The notes under the pieces: model-generated | What the model was told of the DNA's origin: nothing | Databases searched by the model: none | Seen by the model: the letters and a program-made list of their open reading frames with translations, nothing else | In this document: one piece after another, positions 46,601 to 55,302 of the stretch | Position numbering within the stretch: the first letter of the stretch is position 1 | Layout: every line of letters starts with the position of its first letter | Program-made: the position numbers and the translations under genes | From: Terriglobia bacterium | Lineage (GTDB): Bacteria > Acidobacteriota > Terriglobia > Bryobacterales > UBA6623 | Assembly (NCBI GenBank): GCA_009841225.1 | Contig: VXMF01000024.1 | Location: 48,440-112,439, forward strand | Length of the DNA: 64,000 nucleotides | Direction: 5' to 3'

Positions 46601-48791
46601 CCACGAGCAGGAAGTGCTCCGTCTCAATAAGGGCCTCGCGGTCTTCCGTCCAGCCATGAAGATCCGGCTGGAGCACAGGGACCGTCGCGGTTTTGCGCGT
46701 GCTGACTTCGAGCCCTTGGCACTTCACTACAAGGGGCAGGTACTACAGATCCACGTGATGGTTGAGTTCGCCGAGCGTGGCCTTACTTCCGTGAGTGAAG
46801 CACTGCGCCTTGCGATGGACTATTTCTCGCTGAAGGAGGAGGATTTTCTCGCACGCTGGTTGCCCGGTCGAGACAAGGAGATCGGCCGCCAGACTACGCC
46901 CGATTCGTGGCGTGCGATTGTCGAGAGCCTAAAGAACCCTATCCAGCAGCGGATCGTGGCCGACGATCGGGAGCAGATCAATGTATTGGTGCTCGCTGGC
47001 CCTGGCTCCGGAAAAACGCGCGTCTTGGTGCATCGCATCGCCTGGCTGATACGCGTCAGACGGGAGGGCCCTCGGGGCATCCTCGCCCTAGCCTACAACC
47101 GTCACGCCGCCGTCGATATCAGGCGTCGGCTCGCAGAGCTGATCGGCGATGACGCTCGGGGCGTGACTGTCCTGACGCTACACGCCCTTGCCATGCGTCT
47201 AACGGGCGCCAGCTTCGCCAGCCAAGCGGATCGCCCTGACGACGAAATGTTCAGGGATGTCTTGCAGCGTGCGATCGCTTTGCTGCGCGGCCAAGGCTTT
47301 CCGCCGGAAGAGGCGGACGAACGGCGCGAGCGCTTGCTAGCGGGCTTCCGCTGGATTCTGGTGGACGAGTACCAAGACATCGGGCCCGAGCAGTATGAGC
47401 TCATATCGGCCTTGGCCGGTAGAACGTTGAGTGGCGATGCGGGCAAGCTCACTCTGTTTGCGGTAGGAGACGACGATCAGAACATCTATGCCTTCAACCG
47501 CGCTTCGGTAGAGTTCATCCGGCGTTTCGAGTCGGACTACGGGCCGCGGCCCACTTGGCTGACCGACAACTACCGATCGACAGCCCATATCGTGGCGGCA
47601 GCCAACGCGATGATCGAACCTGCATCGAACCGTATGAAGGCTGCACATCCCATCCGTGTGAATCGGGCTCGTGCGAAGGAGCCGCCGGGCGGAGAGTGGA
47701 CAGAGCTAGACCCACTTTCCCGAGGGCGAGTACAGATCCTTCCGGCGGGCGGGAGCCCCGTCCATCAGGCGCGATCAGTCATGGCAGAGTTTATTCGCCT
47801 TTCCCAACTCGCCCGGAATTGGGATTGGTCGCGTTGCGCTGTCATCGCGCGCAAGTGGAAGTATCTGATTCCAGTTCAGGCGTTCTGCGAGGCGAATGGG
47901 ATCCGGGTGCAGATGGCGAATGAAGAGATCCCAAATTTCTGGCGCCTGAGGCAAACCCGGGCCTTCGTTGAATGGCTAACCGGTCGCAAGCAGCCAATCG
48001 TCGATGGTGCCGCTCTTCGCGACTGGGCGGACGCACGCCCCTCTGATCGTTGGCACGACCTGCTGCGACAGGCGCTGGAGGAACACTCGCTGGAGACCGG
48101 TGGCGGCGAGATTCCAGTAGCAAGCGTCATCGAATGGCTGGCGGAGTGGGGCCGGGATATACGCCGTCGCCAACATGGACTGCTGCTGCTCACCGCCCAC
48201 CGAGCCAAGGGACTCGAGTTCGATCACGTTGCCGTCCTAGATGGCGACTGGAATCGAGTCGGGCACAACGAAGATGCCGACGCGCCGCGTCGGTTGTACT
48301 ACGTAGCCATGACGCGTGCGCGCAAGACGCTCATGCTCGCACGCTTGAACGGATCGCCGATTCTGCAAGACGTCTTGCCGGGGCACACTTCGACGATACG
48401 GCGCAAAGTTGCAGAGCTACCTCCGTGCCCGGAAGCGGTCAAGTACCGGAGTGTCCGGCCAACCCTTGAACATGTTGACGTCGGATTTGCCGGGCGTCGA
48501 CTCGGCAACGATCCGATACACGCTACTATCGCCGCATTGTCGATTGGCGAACCACTGAGGGTACGGAGGCGAGATAGCGGGCGGTGGGAGCTGCTGGGCC
48601 GCAACGGCCGACTTGTCGGCCGTCTAGCCAAATCGTTCGAACCGCCTCCCAGAATGCGGTGCCTTTCGGCCGAAGTGTTCGCCATCGTCAGTTGGAGCCG
48701 CGAAGTGTCAGACGCGCAGTATCACGACTCCATCAAATGCCCGGACTGGGAAGTGGTCGTGCCCGAGTTCGTGTTCGAGCCGGACCGATGA
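43680..48791 (+). CDS. Giant fusion: 3'-5' exonuclease + RecQ helicase + UvrD/Rep helicase
   Basis: 1,703 residues, uninterrupted. (1) Residues about 1-150: RNase H-like DEDD exonuclease with SLDLEVGKDG, GHNLIAFDLPILAA and NDPEMDARLTLKLF. (2) About 200-290: linker with a Cys/His cluster (CTDRACGWCRKHHD). (3) About 290-830: RecQ DEAH helicase with Walker A LPTGTGKSLCYQIPAL (about 312), SPLVALMADQV, VLDEAHCLSRWGHEFRPDY (about 415), FGMGIDKPDVRLVIHADIPG and ENYLQEAGRAGRD. (4) About 1090-1570: superfamily 1 helicase with LAGPGSGKTRVLVHRIAWLI (about 1105), VDEYQDIGPEQYELI, AVGDDDQNIYAFNRASVEFI, LTDNYRSTAHIVAAANAMIE, LLTAHRAKGLEFDHVAVLDG and YYVAMTRARKTL. All catalytic motifs are present. The join of two helicases of opposite superfamilies with a nuclease suggests unwinding and degrading of DNA; whether it defends against phage is inference from its AbiE neighbour. 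Confidence 0.9.
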   Translation: MDSISPPRCLSLDLEVGKDGSHIRALAAVRPDTGRTLVHSGRGMAKALAKLDDVADGASFVVGHNLIAFDLPILAAAKPNLRLLKLPAVDTLRLNPLAFPRNPYHGLVKHYQDGGLKRGRVNDPEMDARLTLKLFGDQRKGLGLASPDLLAAWHWLCTPEPAGVDSALDDFFSQIREARRLTLAEAKVAIQRMLREITCTTHGREVVASADKFGWELAYALAWLSVAGGNSVMPPWVRHQFPEAGRLVRRLRDVACTDRACGWCRKHHDARSELKRWFRFDGFRPKPADATGHPLQQVIVEKAMAGTPVLGILPTGTGKSLCYQIPALSRYDKTGALTVVISPLVALMADQVAGLEGRGIGCCTTINGLLSMPERAAALDRVRMGDVGILLISPEQLRSRTVRRVLDQREIGAWVLDEAHCLSRWGHEFRPDYRYVGRFIREKAGNEPVPLVVCLTATAKPDVIEDIVRHFREELNIQLRVFDGGTERANLTFAVVPTTGGEKLAHIHQILMSDLPPDMPGGGIVYCATRQQTQDVAEYLQAKQVAADRFHAGLSPETKKDVQRRFIGGELRAIAATNAFGMGIDKPDVRLVIHADIPGSLENYLQEAGRAGRDRASARCVLLYATDDVERQFGMSARSRLSREEIHGILRALRNLDRKKRFGGDVVATAGEILGEDEDKAFERDSATDDTRVRTAVAWLEESELLTREENIVQMFPSSLRVESVDEARQRLTKANITAAYRTQLLKIAETLIEADADEGVSTDELMGVSGLSPEGVCNALHDLERFGIASNDTALTAFVHTGVEHSSRNRLEEACALETALIAHMREAAPDLKKGEWSALHLRIAAQVLRDQGLADPLPERLWRIVRSISYDGRGGDDQVVGSIAVRKRDAETALITLNREWDPLETTSEIRREAAGCLLDHLLGCLEPGSRGTDLLAETTVGKLLQAIESNLALKSKVRHPAKLLDRALLWLHEQEVLRLNKGLAVFRPAMKIRLEHRDRRGFARADFEPLALHYKGQVLQIHVMVEFAERGLTSVSEALRLAMDYFSLKEEDFLARWLPGRDKEIGRQTTPDSWRAIVESLKNPIQQRIVADDREQINVLVLAGPGSGKTRVLVHRIAWLIRVRREGPRGILALAYNRHAAVDIRRRLAELIGDDARGVTVLTLHALAMRLTGASFASQADRPDDEMFRDVLQRAIALLRGQGFPPEEADERRERLLAGFRWILVDEYQDIGPEQYELISALAGRTLSGDAGKLTLFAVGDDDQNIYAFNRASVEFIRRFESDYGPRPTWLTDNYRSTAHIVAAANAMIEPASNRMKAAHPIRVNRARAKEPPGGEWTELDPLSRGRVQILPAGGSPVHQARSVMAEFIRLSQLARNWDWSRCAVIARKWKYLIPVQAFCEANGIRVQMANEEIPNFWRLRQTRAFVEWLTGRKQPIVDGAALRDWADARPSDRWHDLLRQALEEHSLETGGGEIPVASVIEWLAEWGRDIRRRQHGLLLLTAHRAKGLEFDHVAVLDGDWNRVGHNEDADAPRRLYYVAMTRARKTLMLARLNGSPILQDVLPGHTSTIRRKVAELPPCPEAVKYRSVRPTLEHVDVGFAGRRLGNDPIHATIAALSIGEPLRVRRRDSGRWELLGRNGRLVGRLAKSFEPPPRMRCLSAEVFAIVSWSREVSDAQYHDSIKCPDWEVVVPEFVFEPDR

Positions 48792-48813
48792 GCGACTCTA
48801 CCGCTTCATATCA

Positions 48814-48849
48814 CGGCCGATTGCAGAGGCAATCCGAAATCGGTCGTTT
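48814..48849 (+). terminator. Candidate terminator after the helicase fusion
   Basis: CGGCCGATT (48814-48822) pairs with AATCGGTCG (48838-48846; one G-T pair) and is followed by TTT. It lies in the short space between the fusion gene (+) and the sulfatase (-). Confidence 0.45.
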
Positions 48850-48862
48850 CAGTCCTCCTGTG

Positions 48863-50143
48863 TCATTCTGGCGGCACCAATCCCTGAAGCGCGGCCTCAA
48901 GCTCAGCCCTCGCTCGCAGCGCTTCTTCGGAGGCGCCGCTAATCGTCAGCGGGGCGACCTCCTCCCTGCCTGCGCTCATGTCGTAGAGCCGTCCGTCGTC
49001 GTACAGCTTCCATCGTTGCGTGCGCACCCAGCGTCCCGCGCTGCCCGACGCAAACGCCCATGGGCGCGGTGAAGCGGCGCCGCCCCGCAGGCGATCAGCC
49101 AAGCTGACGCCGTCCAGCCCATCAGGCACGGTCCCGCCCGCCAAGTCGACGAAAGTCGGGAACCAGTCGCTGAAGTCGACTAAGTCGTCAACAACCTGCC
49201 CTGGCGCGAGCTTGCCCGGCCAGTTCGCCACCAGCGGCACTCGGGTGCCTCCATCGGTGAGTTCGCCCTTGCCCCCCTTGACGGTCTGGCCTTTCCAAAC
49301 GAGCTCTATCGGCTGCTTGAACATCTTCCCGCCGTCGGCAGTGAAGTAGTACGACTTGGGAGTCCCGTTGTCCGCCGTGAACAGGAACAGCGTGCGCTCC
49401 CGAATGCCAAGCTCTTCGACCGCATCGACGAGCCTGCCCACGCGCTCGTCTATGTTCTCGACCATCGTCTTGTAACTGTCGTAGTGGCCTTGCGGCCCGA
49501 GCGGGGGCGGCGTTCCGACGTCGTCGGTCACGTCGTGCGCCAGCGCCATCGAGTAGAACGCGAAGAAGGGCTTGTCGCGGTTCTCGCGCATGAAGTCTAC
49601 GAGCTGCTCGACATAGACATCCGGCCCATAGCGGTCATTGACGTCAGAGCGCACCCTGCCGTCCTGATAGATCAGCGGCCGGTAGTAGCGCGGCCCCTCG
49701 TGCCAGCCGAACAAGGACCAGTGGTCAAAGCCCAGTCGTTTCGGATGGTCGGGCTCATCGCGAAGCAGCGTCAACTGCCACTTGCCGGCAATGGCAGTGG
49801 CATATCCGAGGCGGCGCATGGCAACGCCAATCGAGGCGCTCTCCAAGTTGCGCGGGAAGGTGCCCCACGGGGGCCGACCCATGCGGTAAGGGTAACGGCC
49901 CGTCATGATGGCGATGCGCGAAGGGTGACACACCGGCATGGAATAGCAATGGCGGAAGCGGATGCCTGCCTGGGCCAAGGCATCGATCCGGGGCGTCTGG
50001 TAAGACGTTCCGCCGTAGCAGCCTAGCGCTTGGTCCGCAACGTCATCTGCAAGGATGAACACGATGTTCGGGTTGTCAGTCGCAAGCGCACGTGCGGCCA
50101 AGACCATGGCGAGCAACGCGAGGGCACACTGGAATCTCGTCAT
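48863..50143 (-). CDS. Exported arylsulfatase (S1-type sulfatase)
   Basis: 426 residues from ATG 50143 (open frame extends to 50179). Signal ALALLAMVLAARALA. Sulfatase core: NPNIVFILADD (Asp33/Asp34 metal), CHPSR (Cys72, matured to formylglycine, here C-x-P-S-R), GKWQLT, DKPFFAFYSMALAHDV, LFLFTADNGTP and ELTDGGTRVPLVANWPG. Hydrolyses sulfate esters in the periplasm; exact substrate unknown. The maturation enzyme is not in the window. Its last ~50 bp are duplicated near 40.9 kb. It is convergent with the helicase fusion. Confidence 0.93.
   Translation of the reverse strand: MTRFQCALALLAMVLAARALATDNPNIVFILADDVADQALGCYGGTSYQTPRIDALAQAGIRFRHCYSMPVCHPSRIAIMTGRYPYRMGRPPWGTFPRNLESASIGVAMRRLGYATAIAGKWQLTLLRDEPDHPKRLGFDHWSLFGWHEGPRYYRPLIYQDGRVRSDVNDRYGPDVYVEQLVDFMRENRDKPFFAFYSMALAHDVTDDVGTPPPLGPQGHYDSYKTMVENIDERVGRLVDAVEELGIRERTLFLFTADNGTPKSYYFTADGGKMFKQPIELVWKGQTVKGGKGELTDGGTRVPLVANWPGKLAPGQVVDDLVDFSDWFPTFVDLAGGTVPDGLDGVSLADRLRGGAASPRPWAFASGSAGRWVRTQRWKLYDDGRLYDMSAGREEVAPLTISGASEEALRARAELEAALQGLVPPE
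48892..48940. repeat. Direct repeat, right copy (sulfatase 3' end)
   Basis: Copy of 40922-40970, 47 of 49 identical, inside the intact sulfatase gene near its stop. The two copies are 7.97 kb apart in the same orientation. Confidence 0.85.
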
Positions 50144-50213
50144 CGGCGCCCATCGTACAGCACAGTGCATCGGTGGCACGGGGGTAGGCCTCGTTGGCGT
50201 CTAGAATCAGACT

Positions 50214-51116
50214 GTGACGCAATCCTTGAACGCCGTGGTCACCGGAGCGACGGGATTCGTGGGGCGGCGGCTCTGCACGCTGCTGACGAGACCGCGGATC
50301 CTCACTCGCGCCCCGGAGCATGCCCCGCCGGAATTCGCGCAGAGTGCGTGCTTCCGCTGGGACCCGGCCCGCGAACTTCCGCCGGCGGAAGCCTTCGACG
50401 GGTGTGAGGCCGTGTTTCATCTGGCGGGCGAGCCAGTTGCGGAGGGCCGCTGGACCAAGGCCAAGAAGGCGAACATCCGAGACAGCCGCGTCGCGGGGAC
50501 CAAGCACTTGGTCGAAGCTCTGCGCAAACTCGAGCGCCGGCCGGAAGTCTTGGTGTCGGCTTCCGCGGTCGGGTTCTACGGCAGTCGCGGCGATGAGATC
50601 CTCGCCGAGTCTGCCGCGGCGGCAGAGGGCTTCCTTGCCGATGTGTGTCGCGCCTGGGAAGCGGAGGCGTTTGCCGCCGAAGATTTGGGCATGCGAGTCG
50701 TCACGATTCGGATCGGTCTCGTGCTCGGGGCGCAAGGCGGGGCTCTGGCCCGAATGCTCCCCCTGTTCAAGCTGTGCGCCGGAGGCAGGCTCGGTCACGG
50801 GCGGCAGTGGATGCCGTGGATCCACGTGGACGATCTTGCTTCCCTGTTCTTGTTTTGCGCCCAATCCGAGACATTGGCCGGAGCAGTCAACGGCTGTGCT
50901 CCGAATCCGGTCACCAACCGACAGTTCACCAAGGCACTGGCCAGCGCGGTCGGCAGGCCGGCGCCCTTTCCGGCCCCGGCATTCGCCTTGCGCCTCGGGC
51001 TGGGCGAATTCGCCGAGGTGCTGCTGGCGTCACAGCGGGCTGTGCCGGACAAGGCCCAGGGTGCCGGATTCCAGTTCAAATACCCGACCATCGCGACGGC
51101 GCTGGAAGGGGTCTGA
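50214..51116 (+). CDS. TIGR01777-family NAD(P)-binding epimerase-like protein
   Basis: 300 residues starting GTG 50214. Extended-SDR fold: [110 protein letters not shown] segment ([14 protein letters not shown]). Matches the conserved family of YfcH-like sugar-nucleotide or cell-division-linked epimerases (SulA-like annotation is common and unproven). Role unknown. Divergent from the sulfatase, 70 bp apart. Confidence 0.87.
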   Translation: MTQSLNAVVTGATGFVGRRLCTLLTRPRILTRAPEHAPPEFAQSACFRWDPARELPPAEAFDGCEAVFHLAGEPVAEGRWTKAKKANIRDSRVAGTKHLVEALRKLERRPEVLVSASAVGFYGSRGDEILAESAAAAEGFLADVCRAWEAEAFAAEDLGMRVVTIRIGLVLGAQGGALARMLPLFKLCAGGRLGHGRQWMPWIHVDDLASLFLFCAQSETLAGAVNGCAPNPVTNRQFTKALASAVGRPAPFPAPAFALRLGLGEFAEVLLASQRAVPDKAQGAGFQFKYPTIATALEGV

Positions 51117-51187
51117 TCGGCTGTGTGGCGGGCCGCTGGCTCGCCGGGCGACCCTGGCGAGGCTTGATAGACTGCGAGCGAGACTCT

Positions 51188-51949
51188 ATGGAACTCTCGG
51201 GCAAAACAGCGCTGGTTACCGGTGCCAGCAAGGGAATCGGCCGCGGGATCTGCCTCAAGCTTGCGGCCCTGGGCTGCGATGTCGCGGTGAACTACAACAG
51301 CGACCCCACCGGCGCTGAGCAAGTCGCAGACTCTGCCCGGGAGATCGGGAGACGAGCGTTCCCCGTCCAGGCTTCCGTCGCAGAGTCGGACCAAGTTCGT
51401 GCCATGTTCGACACAGTGCTGTCCGAATTCGCCGGGCTCGACATTCTCGTCAATAACGCCGGAACCCAGGTCTGGGCTCCTCTGCTCGAGCTATCCGAGC
51501 ACGACTGGGACCGCGTGATCGACACGAACCTCAAGGGGTGCTTTCTCTGCACGCAGTTGGCGGGGCGCGCTATGAAGGAGCGCGGCAGCGGGCGCATCGT
51601 CAACATCGGATCGGGCTGCAATAAGGTCGCCTTCCCCAACCTTGTCAGCTACACGGCCAGCAAGGGCGGAATCGAGCAGCTCACCAAGGTGGCCGCGCTC
51701 GAACTGGGTGATTACGGCATCACGGTCAACTGCGTGGCACCCGGAGCCATCCTGATCGAGCGAACCGAGCGCGAGGCGGCAGACTATGCCGGACAGTGGT
51801 CGAAGCTGACACCGATGGGGCGGGTCGGCCATCCACCCGACGTGGCAGAAGCAGTGGCATTCCTGTGCCGCAACGAGAGCGAGTTCATCACCGGCCAAAC
51901 GCTGATGGTTGACGGCGGGCTGTTCACCCGTGGGCCCTGGGCCTATTGA
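51188..51949 (+). CDS. Short-chain dehydrogenase/reductase (FabG/glucose dehydrogenase type)
   Basis: 253 residues from ATG 51188; a long open frame upstream overlaps the epimerase gene in another frame and is not protein. [15 protein letters not shown] (cofactor site), NNAG ([13 protein letters not shown]), [21 protein letters not shown] (YxxxK catalytic pair), and [14 protein letters not shown] at the end. Cytosolic NAD(P)H oxidoreductase; substrate unknown, possibly a sugar or 3-oxo-compound. 71 bp after the epimerase gene, probably one transcript. Confidence 0.92.
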   Translation: MELSGKTALVTGASKGIGRGICLKLAALGCDVAVNYNSDPTGAEQVADSAREIGRRAFPVQASVAESDQVRAMFDTVLSEFAGLDILVNNAGTQVWAPLLELSEHDWDRVIDTNLKGCFLCTQLAGRAMKERGSGRIVNIGSGCNKVAFPNLVSYTASKGGIEQLTKVAALELGDYGITVNCVAPGAILIERTEREAADYAGQWSKLTPMGRVGHPPDVAEAVAFLCRNESEFITGQTLMVDGGLFTRGPWAY

Positions 51950-51957
51950 TCCCGCCG

Positions 51958-53481
51958 CTAGGAATAGTCGCCGCCCGAGAGGCTATGCAGCACTGACTCT
52001 TGCCATTCGTGCAAGCGCGCCTCCAAGCGCGCGACTTCATCGGGGTGGCTGTCCGCGAGGTCGTTGCTCTCAGCCGGATCGGCACGGATGTCAAACAGCT
52101 CCCTCGTTCCGGCACCGCCGCCGTCCACTACCAGCTTGTAGCGGTGGTCGAGAACCGCCCTTGGGCCGCTGAAGTCGGACTCTTCGACGCTCGGGTGATG
52201 AAAGTTACGGAAGTTCCGCGTCAGCCGGCCATCCATGTACTTGACGAGCGGCGTGGTTCCCTCCTGCAGAGTCGCCTCGATGTACGGTTCTCCGGTGCCT
52301 GCCTGGTCGGCGTCGAACCTCCAGAAGCAAATCGGCTCCGGCCGTTGCTGCATGGCCCCGTCAATGATGGGGGCCAGGCTGAGGCCATCCAGCGGGTGGC
52401 CCGGTAGCGACTGGCCGGTGAGTTCGCACAGCGTGGGCAGGATGTCACTGGTCACGGAGTTGACTGGGCTGCGCAGCGGCTCCGGGATCCGTGCAGGCCA
52501 CTCGATCACGCACGGGACGCGGACCCCGCCTTCGTACACCCGGCCCTTGTTCGACCGCAGGGGGGACGAGAAGCGGGCCTCCGACGGCGCTCCGTTGTCG
52601 CTGCAGTACCACAGCAGCGTGTCGGACCGCAGGTCGGTTTCCCGCAAGTGATCTCTCAGATCTCCGATAGCCCGATCCATCGCAGTGATTTCGGCGTAGC
52701 GGGCCTGCAGTATCTTGTCCAAGCGCACCTGCGTGCGCAAGCCCGTCTCCATCGAGGTGATCCCAGCCGACTCTTCTTGCAGGCTTTCTGGGAGGTCCGC
52801 ATACGCTTGCAGGTCGGCGTCCAGACCGCTGTATGGCTCGTGGGGCGAACCGAACCAGATGACCGCGAAGAAAGGTCGCCCCTCGCTCTTCGCCTTGTCG
52901 ATGAATTGCTTGGCCGCGTCGATCACGATTTGGGAGCTCTCCCCTTCGCGCATCTCGGGAGCGGCGCCGTTTCGCGACAGGATTGGGTTCATCTCGAAGA
53001 AGTTGTCGTGAGAGAGCCACTCGTCGAATCCGAAGGCACCGGGATTCGTTGGCGAATCGGCCTTCACGGGACCGAGGTGCCACTTGCCGAAGTGGCCGCA
53101 GGCATAGCCAGCTTGGCTGAGGATTTGGGCGACGCCGATTTCCTCTGGCCGGATCGACCAGTTCGCACTGAATGTGCCGTAGCGGTTGGGATGCCGACCA
53201 GTCATCACGCTGCCGCGTGTCGGCGAGCACACCGGCGCGGCAGAGTAGAAGCGATCAAGGCGCAATCCTGACGCGGCCATTTCGTCGAGGACCGGCGTCT
53301 TGACGTGCGAGTGCCCGTTGTAGCCCGTTTCGTGCCAGCCGTGGTCGTCTCCCATTAGCAGCACTATGTTGGGCCGAGCCGGGCCCTCCGTCTGGCCCGG
53401 GTCGCCAGACTGGCATGAGGACGCCGCCGACAAGGCGGTTGCGGTGACAAGGAAGTTCCGACGAGTGAGGACGTGTGACAT
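51958..53481 (-). CDS. Tat-exported sulfatase lipoprotein-like
   Basis: 507 residues. Tat-like MSHVLTRRNFLVTATALSAASSC with a Cys at 23 that could be lipidated. RPNIVLLMGDDHGWHETGYN (Asp45/Asp46), CSPTR (Cys85, formylglycine site), GKWHLGPVKADSPTNPGAFG, KPFFAVIWFGSPHEP-like segment (GRPFFAVIWFGSPHEP) and WYCSDNGAP, RSNKGRVYEGGVRVPCVIEW. Intact arylsulfatase fold. Acts on sulfate esters outside the cytoplasm. It differs from the 48863-50143 sulfatase in subfamily (different middle region). Confidence 0.94.
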   Translation of the reverse strand: MSHVLTRRNFLVTATALSAASSCQSGDPGQTEGPARPNIVLLMGDDHGWHETGYNGHSHVKTPVLDEMAASGLRLDRFYSAAPVCSPTRGSVMTGRHPNRYGTFSANWSIRPEEIGVAQILSQAGYACGHFGKWHLGPVKADSPTNPGAFGFDEWLSHDNFFEMNPILSRNGAAPEMREGESSQIVIDAAKQFIDKAKSEGRPFFAVIWFGSPHEPYSGLDADLQAYADLPESLQEESAGITSMETGLRTQVRLDKILQARYAEITAMDRAIGDLRDHLRETDLRSDTLLWYCSDNGAPSEARFSSPLRSNKGRVYEGGVRVPCVIEWPARIPEPLRSPVNSVTSDILPTLCELTGQSLPGHPLDGLSLAPIIDGAMQQRPEPICFWRFDADQAGTGEPYIEATLQEGTTPLVKYMDGRLTRNFRNFHHPSVEESDFSGPRAVLDHRYKLVVDGGGAGTRELFDIRADPAESNDLADSHPDEVARLEARLHEWQESVLHSLSGGDYS

Positions 53482-53622
53482 GGTTTCGAGGCGCCCTATG
53501 ATCTCACATGAGCAGGCCCGACAAGCTGGTCTAAGTGCGTCTGATCCGGCTTGTTTGTCCCAGACAGGTCACGGCGGCTGCGCTTGGGTCGGCTCGGGGC
53601 CGAACGTCCGGCAGCGACGACC

Positions 53623-54546
53623 TCAACCCAAGTAAGATGCCAGCATCAACCGCACCCCTTGCCGCAAATCCACCTCCGGCTCCCAACCGAGCAGACGTCT
53701 TGCCTTGGCGATGTCCGGTTGACGGCGGCTCGGGTCATCTTGGGGCAATTCGAGGTGGGTAATGCCACAGTCGACGCCGGCGATGGTTTGCACAACCTTG
53801 GCCAGTTCCAACACAGTGATCTCGTCCGGGCCACCGAGGTTTACCGGCGTCGTCTCGTCGCTGGCAGCCAATCGCACGATGCCTTCGACAATGTCAGAGA
53901 CATAGCAAAAGCTCCGCGTCTGCGAACCGTCGCCGAACACCGTCAGGGGAACGGCTCGCAACACTTGGTCCAAGAAAGCAGGCAAGACGCGCCCGTCTCC
54001 CCGCTTCATACGGGGACCGTACACATTGAACAGACGAGCGATGCGAGTATGGGCGCCGCGCTCGCGGTGGTAGGTCATCGTGAGGGCCTCTGCGTAGCGC
54101 TTGCCCTCGTCGTATACCGAGCGCGGGCCGACCGGATTTACGTTGCCCCAATACGTCTCAGGTTGCGGCTGTACGAGGGCGTCGCCATAGGCTTCCGAGG
54201 TCGAGGCCTGCAAGAACGTGGCGCGATTTTGAACGGCCAGGTCTAGCATGTTGCGGGTGCCCTCCGAGCAGGCCGCAAGCGTCTCGAGCGGGGCCGCCAA
54301 ATAGTCGCGCGGGCTCGCCGGGCAGGCGAGGTTATAAACGATGTCGATCCGCCCGTCTGCGTGGAACGGCTCACAGATGTCATGCCGGAAAAAGCGGAAC
54401 TCTGGACGACCTTGCAGATGGCGCAAGTTCTCGGCCTGGCCGGTGCTGAGGTTGTCGAGCCCGATCACCTCTTGCCTGTCCGCCAGCAGGCGGTCGCAAA
54501 GGTGCGAACCGATGAAGCCGGCGGCTCCAGATACAACGACTCGCAA
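53623..54546 (-). CDS. uxs: UDP-glucuronate decarboxylase (UXS-like)
   Basis: 307 residues with a TTG start at 54546; the open frame extends to an ATG at 54627, but TTG gives the family opening RVVVSGAAGFIGSHLCDRL. Diagnostics: YNLACPASPRDYLAAPLETL, ASTSEAYGDALVQPQPETYW, GNVNPVGPRSVYDEGKRYAE (YxxxK and the UXS signature), RIARLFNVYGPRMKRGDGRV and FGDGSQTRSFCYVSDIVEG. Converts UDP-glucuronate to UDP-xylose; supplies xylosyl donors for polysaccharides. Sits among sulfatases, next to a DUF29 gene divergently. Confidence 0.92.
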   Translation of the reverse strand: MRVVVSGAAGFIGSHLCDRLLADRQEVIGLDNLSTGQAENLRHLQGRPEFRFFRHDICEPFHADGRIDIVYNLACPASPRDYLAAPLETLAACSEGTRNMLDLAVQNRATFLQASTSEAYGDALVQPQPETYWGNVNPVGPRSVYDEGKRYAEALTMTYHRERGAHTRIARLFNVYGPRMKRGDGRVLPAFLDQVLRAVPLTVFGDGSQTRSFCYVSDIVEGIVRLAASDETTPVNLGGPDEITVLELAKVVQTIAGVDCGITHLELPQDDPSRRQPDIAKARRLLGWEPEVDLRQGVRLMLASYLG

Positions 54547-54684
54547 GTTCTGCCTGCCCCCGCCTTCATCGTATGCGGGCAGGCAACCGCGAGCCGGAGC
54601 ACGAGGCGCACACCGCATCGGGGGCATCCGTGCCTCGCGTCTCCGACACGGCCGCGACGGCCTGTGATCGCCTACAATGCAGGC

Positions 54685-55302
54685 ATGGCGGCAACATTGA
54701 CGCGCGAGTTGGCCGCCGGGGCTGTGGGTAAGACCCGCGCCCGGGAGCTTTACGACGAGGATCCTTGGTCTTGGTCGCGCCAGCAGGTAGCGGCGATGAG
54801 GCGGCGCGACTTCGGCGCGGTCGACTGGGAGAATGTGATCGAGGAGATCGGAGACGTGGCCGGGCGCGACGAGGATGCATGGGTTTCATACTGCAAGAAC
54901 GTCATCTCACACCTGCTGAAGATCCACCACTCGCCGAAGAGCCCGGATCTCAACCACTGGCGTAAAGAAATCGGGGACTGGCGCGGCGAGATGCAGGGCA
55001 AGCTCGATCGTAACCCCGGCATGAATGGCAAACTACCGGAGTTGCTGGACGGGGCTTGGCGGAGGGGACGGGAAATTGCAGTCAGAAAGCTGGCCGAGCA
55101 CGGCAGTCCCGAGAATCCGGCAGACGAGCGGCGGCTGCGGCGCGCGTGGGGATCCCGCCTGCCTATGGATTGTCCGTACGCGCTCGAAGAGATCGCTGGC
55201 TACGACCCCTCCGACAAGGATGCCGCGCCAGATCCGGATGTCTGGCCTGCGCCGGTTGCGCTCGTCCTGAACGAGGCACTGGGAACGGACTACCCGGCGT
55301 GA
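54685..55302 (+). CDS. DUF29 family protein
   Basis: 205 residues from ATG 54685. DUF29 hallmarks: YDEDPWSWSRQQVAAMRRRD, WENVIEEIGDVAGRDEDAWV, SYCKNVISHLLKIHHSPKSP and HWRKEIGDWRGEMQGKLDRN, then LPMDCPYALEEIAGYDPSD. A common small family in Cyanobacteria, Planctomycetes and Proteobacteria with unknown function, often multicopy and mobile. No signal peptide. Divergent from uxs. Confidence 0.9.
   Translation: MAATLTRELAAGAVGKTRARELYDEDPWSWSRQQVAAMRRRDFGAVDWENVIEEIGDVAGRDEDAWVSYCKNVISHLLKIHHSPKSPDLNHWRKEIGDWRGEMQGKLDRNPGMNGKLPELLDGAWRRGREIAVRKLAEHGSPENPADERRLRRAWGSRLPMDCPYALEEIAGYDPSDKDAAPDPDVWPAPVALVLNEALGTDYPA

Noticed and set aside
48814..48940. CRISPR-like array from repeated sulfatase ends
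   Set aside because: Only two copies, 8 kb apart, explained by gene duplication.
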